Assembly (NCBI RefSeq): GCF_000507245.1
Contig: NC_023035.1
Coordinates: 695,001-759,000, forward strand
Direction of reading: 5' to 3'
DNA: 64,000 bases
Origin: Salinispira pacifica
GTDB lineage: Bacteria; Spirochaetota; Spirochaetia; DSM-27196; Salinispiraceae
Translations under genes and position numbers: made by a program
In this document: positions 8,932 through 17,865 of the stretch, piece after piece
How the letters are laid out: each line of letters opens with the position of its first letter
Numbering within the stretch: the stretch's first letter is position 1
Notes under the pieces: generated by a model
What the model was told of the DNA's origin: nothing
Databases searched by the model: none
The model's input: only the letters and a program-made list of their open reading frames with translations

Positions 8932-11607
8932 ATGAACGATATTTTACAGAGATGGTGTGAAGACAAGATTGCAAATTCGAAATCGCTTGATTTAGCAAAG
9001 ATGGAAATCGTGAGAGGATTGGACGGTCTAATCCAAACTTGGTCGGAGTTGCGATCTATTACCCGAACAGAACTGCTCAGACAAGTTGAACGTTTTTTTC
9101 AAGTTCGAGAACAGGAAGTTCTTACTACTATCCCCCGGTCTTTGCAGAATATAGACCCGGTTGATGAACCTCTGAATGCTGACTCCTTCTGGTACACATA
9201 TAAAAAAAATCTTGTGGAGAAAAAATGGCCGGAAGATGAAATTTATAAACTGGGAATTTCATGCAGGAAAATAGCCGCAACTCTGAATTCAGCAGCAAGC
9301 GAAGAAACTGATCTACAGGACCCTCCTCTAAGGGGACTGGCTATCGGACACGTTCAGTCCGGTAAAACTGCAAGCATGGCTGGTGTCATTTCGCTAGCAT
9401 TTGATTATAACTATGATTTGGTGATTGTTTTATCCGGAACGATTGAATCTTTGAGGAAACAAACTCAGGTAAGACTGTCTTCTGATCTCCGAGGTGCTTC
9501 AAGCAGAACTCTGGTTGTATGCGACAGATTGAACAGAAAGCCAATCTGTTTACCTCAGAATATATTTAGCGGTAAAAATTGCGTCTTGAACGTCTGCTTA
9601 AAAAATTCGACAAGGTTACGCCAAACTAAGAGATGGCTGGAATGGGTTATAGAGTCCAAGTATGAACCAAGAATTCTGATAATTGACGATGAAGCGGATC
9701 AAGGAGGTATTAATACTCAGGCAGACCGTAATGAAGTAACAACAGTGGCAAAATTAATTCGCGAGATTGTCCATATTCATCCAGTTAAAACCAGTTACCT
9801 TGCATATACCGCGACGCCTTATGCGAATCTGTTGAATGAGGCTCCTGATGCTGATAACGGTCGTTCGCTGTATCCTCGACATGCCATCTTCGTTTTGGAG
9901 CCTGGAAAAGGGTACTTCGGTGCAAAAGAGATATTTGGAATGTCTTCAGATAGCTTTGGTGAGGAAAGTGAAGATGGATTGAATATTATTCGTTATGTGT
10001 TACCAGATGAAGTAAAGCAGATACAGAATATTCAAAAGTCTTTGCTTTCGGATGATCTTCCTGAATCGTTGAAATATGCTATTATCTGGTTTTTATGTTC
10101 AGTTGCAGTTCGGCGCTATCGTGGTCATGGCCCTCAACCTACAACAATGCTCATCCATACCAGCCACAGGACAATTCACCACACTAATCTTGCAGAGTCG
10201 ATTCAGGAGTATTTGCAAAGTCTTAATTCATCCAATCATAGTGTTGAAAAAATAAAAAAGGTCTGGGATTCAGAAATGGAACTAGCACCTGATCTTATTT
10301 CTGAATTACCTGAGTTCGAAAAACTCGACTTTTCTTTTTTGTTAAATAAAACAATGGGTGATAGATCACCATCTGATTTCCATTCTGGAATTCATTTTTG
10401 TATAGATAATGGAAATCAATCCAGAGAGAATCGTTTAAACTACCCTGATGAAACTTGGCGAGGTGATTTTTCTCCGGCTTTTATAGTTATTGGAGGAAAT
10501 ACTCTGGCACGTGGCTTAACTCTTGAAGGGCTTGTGAGTACATTTTTTCTCAGAGTCAGTAAAACATCGGATACATTGATGCAGATGGGACGTTGGTTTG
10601 GTTATAGGCGAGGTTATGATGATCTTCCAAGGATATGGATGACACCAGCCACCGTAAGTATTTTTCAGTTTATTTCAAGAGTTGATCAAGAATTGCGGGA
10701 ACAGATTAAGACCTCAGTTCAGGATCCTTCCCAGATGGCACCAGTTATTCTGCATAATCCTGATATTATCCAGATTACTCCAAAAAACAAAAGAAGTGCA
10801 GCTTCAAATGATATCTCGTATGGAATTAGTGCTCCACAGACAATATATCTTGCGAAAGATCCGGCTATTTTGCGAAAGAATATTGAGTTGACGACAAGTT
10901 TTGAGAATCTATTGCGAGAGTCATATTCAAAAAATGTAAACCCAGATAAACCGTGTGTAATATATCGTGGTGTACCAGTGAACATGATATCCGAGTACAT
11001 AACTAATTTCGTATTTTGGCAGAATCAACGTGCGTTTCAGAATCCGCAAAAGCTTGCAGAATGGCTGGTTGATTCACATAATAAATTCAGTTGGAATGAT
11101 TGGAATGTAGTCTTCGTTAATCCGGATAGTGGAGAAGATTCAGGGTTAGAAGGATTCAGCTTTACTTGGAGAGTATCAAATAGGAGCGCTGTTTATGATA
11201 ATGATAAAATGCAATCCTATATATATATCAAATCACTGAGGGGTCCTGGAGATATTCTATTAGATTTGGACATCCCTGATGATTTAACAGTAAAAAATAC
11301 TGCACAGGGAAGGCGTGAATATCTTACCAGTAAAGATATTAAGCAGCCCCTTCTGTTGCTTTATATGATAAATAAAAGCAGTTCAACGAGGAAATCTATA
11401 TCGATGGATGACCTCTTAGCAAAACCTGAACAAGATAGAACCAATAAAAGGGTTAACTTGTCAGAACCCGAACATATTATTGCGCTCTCTTTATTTTGGC
11501 CGGGGGGTAAAGAACTGAGCACAAATTATATTCAAATTGATCTTGACGGATTTGTTCAGCCTGAGTCAGATGCGGATATTAATGATGCTGAAGATGAGGA
11601 CTCATGA
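8932..11607 (+). CDS. Z1-domain superfamily 2 ATPase of a defence locus
   Basis: The 891-residue protein has the layout of Z1-domain ATPases. A Walker A motif lies in GHVQSGKT (around residues 139-146), a DEAD-like Walker B in LIIDDEAD (Asp252-Asp256), and a helicase motif III-like AYTATPYANLL. The Z1 signature is GGNTLARGLTLEGL (from residue 521) and MQMGRWFGYRRGYDD (from residue 550). Such proteins accompany MutL/MORC-like GHKL ATPases in restriction-like systems (Iyer and co-workers) and in the Mza defence system of Gao and co-workers. They are thought to act as DNA translocases or helicases. A GAGG ribosome site precedes the ATG. Its stop overlaps the next start by ATGA. The role in phage defence is inferred from family and context. 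Confidence 0.88.
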   Translation: MNDILQRWCEDKIANSKSLDLAKMEIVRGLDGLIQTWSELRSITRTELLRQVERFFQVREQEVLTTIPRSLQNIDPVDEPLNADSFWYTYKKNLVEKKWPEDEIYKLGISCRKIAATLNSAASEETDLQDPPLRGLAIGHVQSGKTASMAGVISLAFDYNYDLVIVLSGTIESLRKQTQVRLSSDLRGASSRTLVVCDRLNRKPICLPQNIFSGKNCVLNVCLKNSTRLRQTKRWLEWVIESKYEPRILIIDDEADQGGINTQADRNEVTTVAKLIREIVHIHPVKTSYLAYTATPYANLLNEAPDADNGRSLYPRHAIFVLEPGKGYFGAKEIFGMSSDSFGEESEDGLNIIRYVLPDEVKQIQNIQKSLLSDDLPESLKYAIIWFLCSVAVRRYRGHGPQPTTMLIHTSHRTIHHTNLAESIQEYLQSLNSSNHSVEKIKKVWDSEMELAPDLISELPEFEKLDFSFLLNKTMGDRSPSDFHSGIHFCIDNGNQSRENRLNYPDETWRGDFSPAFIVIGGNTLARGLTLEGLVSTFFLRVSKTSDTLMQMGRWFGYRRGYDDLPRIWMTPATVSIFQFISRVDQELREQIKTSVQDPSQMAPVILHNPDIIQITPKNKRSAASNDISYGISAPQTIYLAKDPAILRKNIELTTSFENLLRESYSKNVNPDKPCVIYRGVPVNMISEYITNFVFWQNQRAFQNPQKLAEWLVDSHNKFSWNDWNVVFVNPDSGEDSGLEGFSFTWRVSNRSAVYDNDKMQSYIYIKSLRGPGDILLDLDIPDDLTVKNTAQGRREYLTSKDIKQPLLLLYMINKSSSTRKSISMDDLLAKPEQDRTNKRVNLSEPEHIIALSLFWPGGKELSTNYIQIDLDGFVQPESDADINDAEDEDS

Positions 11608-13502
11608 GAAGATTTGCTACTCCTATCCGGCCGAACAGTTTTTATGGTCATACTATTTTGGAAGAACTTCCTAACACGTTTGGTGAAGATCCTACCCCTT
11701 TGTTTATTCGTGAAGCTGTTCAAAACTCACTGGATGCTCATGATGAGATAAATGTGACAGTCAGTATCGAACTTAAATTACGCAAGGTACCAGCAGACGT
11801 TTTGAATTCTGTATTCGAAAAAGCAGGGTTTTCCACGGATAAAGAACACTTCTTTTTAGAGTTTTCTGATTTCGGTACATATGGTCTAGATGGTGCTTTG
11901 CAAGAACCTGAGTCACTCGATGATATGGGGCGGTTCTGGCGCTTTGCATTATCGATGGGAGTTCCACAAGCGAATGATGATGCCGGTGGCAGCTGGGGAA
12001 TGGGAAAATCCATTTATCATCTTATGGGATCTGGATTTATCATTATTTACTCTCAGACTAAAAAAGAGAATCTTTCACGGTTATGCGCGAAGTGGATAGT
12101 TGATGAGCGTGATACTGAACGTGCATACCTCCGGGATGTAGGAACAGGCATTGCCTTCTGGGGTAGTAAAGAAAATGTTCCACTAACTGATATAAATGAA
12201 ATACGACCTACATTGAGTAATTTGGGGTTGTCGATCCGGAACGAGCCTGGTACCAGTATATTTATCCATCTTGATCATGATCCTGAAAAGTATGGATTTA
12301 ATGACTTGAAAGAATTTGAACAGAATTTTCTTAGGCACTGTTATCAGGAAGTATATCGATGGTATGTAATTCGACTTGGAGATAATTTTAAGCATAAACT
12401 TACTATCAGGAATTTGCCCTATCATTATAAAAGATCATTCGAGCGCAATCCATCTTTTTATCTGTTTCGTAATCTGTTTGAGACAGCATATGGATATCTT
12501 AAACAAGACGAGTCAGAAAGCAAGGATGATAGTGATATTAAGATTGTTCCTCTTAAAATTAAGAATAAAAATATAACTGCTGTACTTGTTTATCGCGATC
12601 TGACAAGATCTGAACTTCTGATGCAAGCCCCTGATAATTTCAAATCTCCGGTTGAGTATCTCATGAATAATACTTCACAGGAATCCAGGTCTGTTTGCGG
12701 CATGACTCGTGCTGCAGGGATGATTGTTAAATATGATTCTGCTCTTCTACCTGAACCTGGAAACCCTGATGAGTATCGAATAGGCTTGTTGCTGATTAAT
12801 CCGGAATGTGAATTAAAAAAGCCTGGATCAAGAAGCCAATATATTAATGCAGAGTCCTATTTTCGTGGTTGTGAAGGAAAAGATCATTCCGGTTGGGATG
12901 ACAGTTTATGGAGCAAGATACGTAAATTTAGAGAGCAATCTAATTATGCCAGAATGTTATTCAGAGAAATAAAGAATTTGTTTAAAGACCATGATGGTAC
13001 TCAGAAAATTGATGTTTCTCGTGATATTGCTCAGGGACGAATTGCAGGAGACTTGATACTAGGAGCATTCGGATTCGGCCATAGTGGACATGCCCAGTCT
13101 CCTGATTATTCCGAACACTCTCCAAACGGAGGGAGCTCCGGTGGTACGAAATCATCAATTAAGGAAGTGAAGATTCACATGATTCCAAAGGAAGGTATAA
13201 TTGTATTCTTGGTGGATCTGGAAGTCGCGAAAAATCAACCATTGTTGTTGCAAAGTGTCGCAAAGGTTGAAAAGAAATACCTTACTCGAAGGTCATGGAC
13301 TGAACAGTTTGATATTAATCCTCCCTGGAATGAAGCTTACGATGGATTGGTGAATGACCGCTATAATATGACAGATAAAATTGTGGCAACAGACGATGGT
13401 ATCAAGATCCCCGCCGGAAAGAGGATGGAACTCTCAATACTTATTCGTGTTGAATCTTCTGACACACGAATAAAACTAGGTATCAAGGATCTATTATTAT
13501 GA
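11604..13502 (+). CDS. GHKL ATPase, MutL/MORC-like, of a defence locus
   Basis: This 632-residue protein carries the GHKL (Bergerat) ATP-binding motifs in order: the N box FIREAVQNSLDAHDE (Glu37, Asn41), a G1-like motif FSDFGTYG around Asp89, and the lid motif GGSWGMGK at residues 128-135. A beta-rich section follows that may be the S5-like transducer domain, then a Gly/Ser-rich linker near residue 500 and a C-terminal beta domain. By analogy with MutL and MORC proteins it should dimerise on ATP binding and clamp or loop DNA. It overlaps both neighbours by ATGA, so it is made in step with the Z1 protein, its usual partner. Confidence 0.85.
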   Translation: MRRFATPIRPNSFYGHTILEELPNTFGEDPTPLFIREAVQNSLDAHDEINVTVSIELKLRKVPADVLNSVFEKAGFSTDKEHFFLEFSDFGTYGLDGALQEPESLDDMGRFWRFALSMGVPQANDDAGGSWGMGKSIYHLMGSGFIIIYSQTKKENLSRLCAKWIVDERDTERAYLRDVGTGIAFWGSKENVPLTDINEIRPTLSNLGLSIRNEPGTSIFIHLDHDPEKYGFNDLKEFEQNFLRHCYQEVYRWYVIRLGDNFKHKLTIRNLPYHYKRSFERNPSFYLFRNLFETAYGYLKQDESESKDDSDIKIVPLKIKNKNITAVLVYRDLTRSELLMQAPDNFKSPVEYLMNNTSQESRSVCGMTRAAGMIVKYDSALLPEPGNPDEYRIGLLLINPECELKKPGSRSQYINAESYFRGCEGKDHSGWDDSLWSKIRKFREQSNYARMLFREIKNLFKDHDGTQKIDVSRDIAQGRIAGDLILGAFGFGHSGHAQSPDYSEHSPNGGSSGGTKSSIKEVKIHMIPKEGIIVFLVDLEVAKNQPLLLQSVAKVEKKYLTRRSWTEQFDINPPWNEAYDGLVNDRYNMTDKIVATDDGIKIPAGKRMELSILIRVESSDTRIKLGIKDLLL

Positions 13503-14401
13503 AGGTATTCAAACCATTCCCGATCATTGACGAAGCTGCATTCATCACTGAGTGGACAATTTATAATACTTCATTGCCTTCTGAGGAACCTGTTAAACTC
13601 ACCCCAGGTTTCAATTCGCCGTTAGTGAACAGTAATTGGACCTCCAGTCATGGGGTAAGAGTAGAAGTCACTACAAAATGCACTGATGGACGGATTTTCA
13701 GGGATATTTTACCGGAAGGAATGAATTCAAATAATTCTTTGCAAGCGAATATTCAACTTGTCAGTCGAGTTCCATCTTTTAGAAGGGCAAGTAAGTATTT
13801 TGTGTTCGATCAGGGTTGCTCAGAGTTTGATTTGAGTATGAGCATACATTCATTTTACGTGCCTGTAACAATTCGTTTTCGCCTTGTGATTTTGGACACT
13901 GGAAAAAAAATCTGTGAAATATATTCTCCGGAGTTCTCATTCAGAGGAAGTGGCAGTGAGATCAGTATTTTTGAACATGGTGATGCCGACAGGCCTGTTT
14001 GGGATTGGAGTATAGAAACCGAGGAACCTGAATTTGATCAGTTTTCAGAAGTCTTCTTGCTGTCAATTTATGAAGGAGAAATGGAATATAATAAGGCAAT
14101 ATCAATATCGAGCGATTCAATTTATTTATCCCCAGTGCAACAAGGTTTTTGGGCTTCAATTATTTCAGATTTGTTTATAACGATCTGTACTCGTGATCCT
14201 GTTTATATTGATTTGATTGTCGGTGGTATAGAGGGTGAAGACTTTTACTCTGGTAGTGTAATTTCTGCTCTACATCGATGGTATCACCGAATAAAGAAGA
14301 ATAAATCAAATGTTCAGCTTTCTGAGTTGATTAATGAGCCCTGTGAGCTAAGACGTGTTGTTTTTAAGCATCTACTGCAGTGTGTTGGGAGGAAAATTTA
14401 A
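13499..14401 (+). CDS. Unrecognised third protein of the GHKL-Z1 operon
   Basis: The 300-residue product overlaps the GHKL gene by ATGA (13499-13502) and so is part of the same translational unit. It has no signal peptide or membrane segment. The first 180 residues are rich in alternating hydrophobic residues and Thr/Ser, suggesting a beta-sandwich, for example VRVEVTTKCTDG and VTIRFRLVILDTG. The last 60 residues are basic and helical (HRWYHRIKKNKS). I recognise no catalytic motif and no family. A structural or target-recognition subunit of the defence complex is a guess based only on position. Confidence 0.8.
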   Translation: MKVFKPFPIIDEAAFITEWTIYNTSLPSEEPVKLTPGFNSPLVNSNWTSSHGVRVEVTTKCTDGRIFRDILPEGMNSNNSLQANIQLVSRVPSFRRASKYFVFDQGCSEFDLSMSIHSFYVPVTIRFRLVILDTGKKICEIYSPEFSFRGSGSEISIFEHGDADRPVWDWSIETEEPEFDQFSEVFLLSIYEGEMEYNKAISISSDSIYLSPVQQGFWASIISDLFITICTRDPVYIDLIVGGIEGEDFYSGSVISALHRWYHRIKKNKSNVQLSELINEPCELRRVVFKHLLQCVGRKI

Positions 14402-14403
14402 GG

Positions 14404-15096
14404 ATGATTTATCAGGATTATTTATACAGTTATGAAAAATTCTCTCAGGAATATATTAAAGTTTTTTCTGGAGAGAATTCAAGATATAAATATCCTTCCC
14501 AGTTGACTGAAGTATTGTCCAATCTAAAAATTAATGTTGAGTCTGTTGAATATCGTAAAAACCAAAAATGGCAATATGATTGCATTATAGCAGAAAAGTT
14601 GTACTGTGGTCTGAAGGATTTGTCTATTGCAATAGCCAGTGACAGACAATTCTGGTGGCGTATAAATGTAGAAGTTTTATCTGAAATAATAAAAGAAAGA
14701 TGGCAGGTGACTCCGGAAAACTATTTAGATGCTAGCAAAAAGAACCGAGTTCAGCATCAGACAAGAAATTATGGTGGGTCTTTATGGTGGTTTTTTGCTT
14801 TATGTCATTCACCAGGTAAAAGTACCAACGATACACTTTCCATAATGAGTGAGTTCTCGACAGATACGCTTGTAGCTGTTGTTGAGCGTTCCGGTGATGG
14901 ATATCATAAAAGCTTAATTCAACTAATTCTTAATCGCATACTTCATTCAGGATCAAATTATGATGGAAGGGAGGAGATGGTTCGAAAGGTGATGAAATTG
15001 AATTCTGCATGGCAGGAAACAATCATTCCTGATCTTTATAAAGGCGGACTAAATCACTATGTTGATGATCTTCTGAAGGAGCTTAGATTTACATGA
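14404..15096 (+). CDS. Unrecognised fourth protein of the GHKL-Z1 operon
   Basis: Taking the ATG at 14404, two bases after the previous stop codon, gives 230 residues. An alternative TTG start at 14380 would overlap the previous gene. GGGAGG at 14387-14392 could serve as a ribosome site with long spacing. The protein looks soluble and mostly helical. It is Trp-rich in its centre (QFWWRINVEVL, then GGSLWWFFALCHS), which suggests a buried core or nucleic-acid contact. The stop overlaps the nuclease gene start by ATGA. I cannot assign a family. Confidence 0.75.
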   Translation: MIYQDYLYSYEKFSQEYIKVFSGENSRYKYPSQLTEVLSNLKINVESVEYRKNQKWQYDCIIAEKLYCGLKDLSIAIASDRQFWWRINVEVLSEIIKERWQVTPENYLDASKKNRVQHQTRNYGGSLWWFFALCHSPGKSTNDTLSIMSEFSTDTLVAVVERSGDGYHKSLIQLILNRILHSGSNYDGREEMVRKVMKLNSAWQETIIPDLYKGGLNHYVDDLLKELRFT

Positions 15097-16049
15097 ATTG
15101 GAAAGATGAGAATGAGATAGCTGAACTACTGCGTTTATCTCGTAATAATCATACTATTAAGTTACCTGTTGAGAATTTTACAGATATCTTCATTGGATGT
15201 GTGGATAATCTTGCTGGTTTCTTTATTCCAACAGATAATAATACTCCTCTTGTGTTACGGGCATCAGGTATTCAACTAAAGAGACTATCATTAGTGCAGA
15301 ATAATTTAGAAAGGACTTATATCGGATTGCTTTCACCCAGACACCTTATCGGGAGAAATTTTCTTACAATGGGACGTGATTTCATTCATGTTGCCACACA
15401 AATCAATTCCAGAGACGCTTTTCACTCTGATCCGGAATCTTGGTGGAATTCATGGATTGAACTTACAGGGAATAGAATCTCTAATTCGACAGTAAACGGT
15501 TATTGGGGTGAACTTTACTGTTATTTAAAACTTTTTCCTTTATTATCCGCAGATCTAAAATGGGACTCGCTGACTAGTGGGTCTCGTGATTTTTCGACTC
15601 ATGGCTGGGATATTGAAGTGAAAACTACTTCGCAACGAACTGGTCGGAAAATTAAAGTTTCATCAGAATTTCAATTATCAGATCCAACGAGAACAAAGTA
15701 TTTATTGTTCCTTCGGGTCGAAGAATTTCAAAGGGGTATAGGTGAATCTATTGATGATCTGTTACATGCGATGAGGTCACATAATCTATCCAATTCTCAG
15801 TTTAATGTAATCGATGAATATCTCAAAGCTCAAGGTATTCCAGAGGGACACCCTGGTAGAAAAAAGTCGTTTAAAGTACTCGAAGAAATTGTTTACACGG
15901 TTGATGATAGTTTTCCACGTATTTCTCCCGAATTTTTCGTCAACGGGCAGATACCTTCTGGCGTTTTTGGAATATCATATTCAATCGACTTGGATGTTTG
16001 TAATAAGTCACTTGTTTTTACAAAGTTTTTAGAAACAATAGCAAACTAG
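15093..16049 (+). CDS. PD-(D/E)XK nuclease-fold protein (DUF4420-like) of the defence locus
   Basis: The 318-residue protein has a restriction-endonuclease-like core. A Glu in GELYCYL (residue 140) is followed by SRDFS with Asp166, then WDIEVKTTS with Asp173, Glu175 and Lys177, matching a PD-(D/E)XK active site. Proteins annotated as 'PD-(D/E)XK motif' (DUF4420) are habitual partners of Z1 and GHKL ATPases, so it is probably the DNA-cutting subunit. It is the last gene of the ATGA-coupled block. IS copy 2 lies 98 bp downstream, between it and the methylase gene. Cleavage specificity is unknown. Confidence 0.82.
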   Translation: MNWKDENEIAELLRLSRNNHTIKLPVENFTDIFIGCVDNLAGFFIPTDNNTPLVLRASGIQLKRLSLVQNNLERTYIGLLSPRHLIGRNFLTMGRDFIHVATQINSRDAFHSDPESWWNSWIELTGNRISNSTVNGYWGELYCYLKLFPLLSADLKWDSLTSGSRDFSTHGWDIEVKTTSQRTGRKIKVSSEFQLSDPTRTKYLLFLRVEEFQRGIGESIDDLLHAMRSHNLSNSQFNVIDEYLKAQGIPEGHPGRKKSFKVLEEIVYTVDDSFPRISPEFFVNGQIPSGVFGISYSIDLDVCNKSLVFTKFLETIAN

Positions 16050-16147
16050 GTTGTGCAAATATACAACTTTCTTTAGCCAACTATGATCGTATTACGAGAT
16101 TTATATTATGGCACCGATTTATGGCACTTTCAGTGATTTCTTAAATA

Positions 16148-17807
16148 GGGCCTCCTGAAAAAACCTTAACCCTATACATATAAATGAAATACTGCTAGAA
16201 TTTGTGTATGAAGTGCACGGTTTTTGCGAAAACCAGGCAAAAACCCTTGCACCTGTTTTCTTGGCGGGAGGGATTATGTATAGAACTGAGGACAAAACGC
16301 AGCTTTCATTTGAAGATTTCTATCTCCCATTTGGAGGCAAACTGAACCCCAATAACCGCTGGGTACAGCTTGCCAATTTAATTCCCTGGGAGGATTTAGA
16401 AGCAGAATATGCCTCACAGTTTGCTATCGAGAGCGGGCAAGGCGCTCCGGCGATCCGTTTCCGTACAGCATTGGGTGCCCTGATTATAAAGGAAAAATTA
16501 GGAATTACGGATGAAGAAACTGTGGAACAGATTCGCGAGAATCACTATTTGCAATATCTTAATGGGATGCAGGGGTACCAGGATGAAGCTCCCTTTGATC
16601 CATCCATGCCTGGTCACTCGCTACGCTCGTTGCCCGGCCGTGCATCCGGGATGGTTCATTTCAGAAAGCGAATCAGCATGGACATGATTTCCCGGGCAAA
16701 TGAAATGATAATTGCCGAAGAACGTAAAAAAAAACGAAAGATGATACGGAAGCTGAAAAAGAAGAAAATCCTGAGGTAGAAAATAGCGGGAAGCTGCTGA
16801 TTGATGCCACCTGCGTACCCGGTGATATTCGATATCCCACAGACCTTTCCCTTTTAAATGAGAGCCGGGAAAAACTGGAAACCATCATAGACGTTCTTCA
16901 CGCAGAACGGCCCAAGGGGGCGACAAAACCCCGAACCTACCGGCAGAAAGCGCGAAAGGATTTTTTGGCGGTCATCAAAAAGCGCAGAGCAAGCAAGAAC
17001 AAGATGCGCAAGGCAATACGCAAGTAGCTGGGGTACATACGCCGTAATCTCCGGCATATAGAGCAATTAGCGACGGTAGTCGGCTTGAATAGCCTGTCTC
17101 GGCAGCAGTACCGGAATCTGCTGGTTATCTCGGAAGTCTTTCGCCAGCAGGCACTGATGTATGAATCCAAAGATCATCGAATATCGGGCCGGGTTGTGAG
17201 TATCTCCCAACCCCATATTCGCCCAATAGTCAGGGGAAAAGCCGGGACCCCGGTGGAGTTCGGCATGAAGATTTCATCCGCCAATATTAACGGGTACATG
17301 TTTATCGATCGCTGTTCATGGGATCCATACAACGAGTCTGGAGATTTAGTCATGCAGGCTGAAAATTACAAACAGAGATATGGCGTGTATCCGGAATCAA
17401 TACACGCCGATCAGATTTACTGCACCAGGGGCAACCGGAATTGGTGCAAGGAACGGGGAATCAGATTATCTGGTCCACCACTGGGTCGTCCACCGAAAGA
17501 TCGTGGAGAAAATCGAGAACGAAGGAAACAGACCCGTCAGGATGAGCTGGATAGAATAGCCGTAGAAGGGACATTCGGCAGAGCAAAACGGCGGTACTCA
17601 ATGGGTCGATTAATGACAAAGCTTGCTGAGACCAGTGAAACGCAGGTGGCCATGATCATGCTGGTGATGAACCTGGAAAAGATTCGCATGGATCTTTTTT
17701 GCGTCTTTATCATAGCTATACGGCGTGGCCGAAAAATTACGAAGTCTCATTTCCCCGTGGTATTGGGGTATGGTAATATGGCAGCATAGGGTTTTTTCAG
17801 GAGGCCC
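16148..17807 (+). mobile_element. IS5/IS1182-type insertion sequence, copy 2 (mosaic)
   Basis: This 1660-bp copy has the same terminal inverted repeats as copy 1, in the opposite orientation. The flanks (TTAAATA left, TAATTAA right) share only TA, so no 7-bp target duplication is visible. Its left end and first 50-60 bp of coding sequence match copy 3 (MYRTEDKTQLSFEDFYLPFG), whereas the rest matches copy 1, including A9 and the amber codon. It is therefore a mosaic, most simply explained by gene conversion or recombination between copies. It splits the defence locus. Confidence 0.9.
16276..17789 (+). pseudogene. IS5/IS1182-type transposase, copy 2, frameshifted and with an amber codon
   Basis: The first frame runs from the ATG at 16276 (ribosome site GGGAGGG) to 16779. 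The second frame continues to 17789 and contains the catalytic region (LLIDATCVPGD, then YMFIDRCSWDPYN and the C-terminal FGRAKRRYSMGRL). They are joined by a -1 step at the A9 run 16726-16734. A TAG at 17025-17027 stops the second frame; copy 3 has CAG at the equivalent place. An ORF restarts at about 17085. The gene is probably inactive. Confidence 0.82.
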
Positions 17808-17865
17808 TAATTAACAAGTTCATAGATGTGTTTATGGCGTGATTTATAGCAAGTATAGGGGATTC

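Noticed and set aside
314-17807. Composite transposon formed by IS copies 1 and 2
   Set aside because: Copy 1 has its own perfect 7-bp target repeat, so it inserted alone. Outer flanks of the pair do not match.
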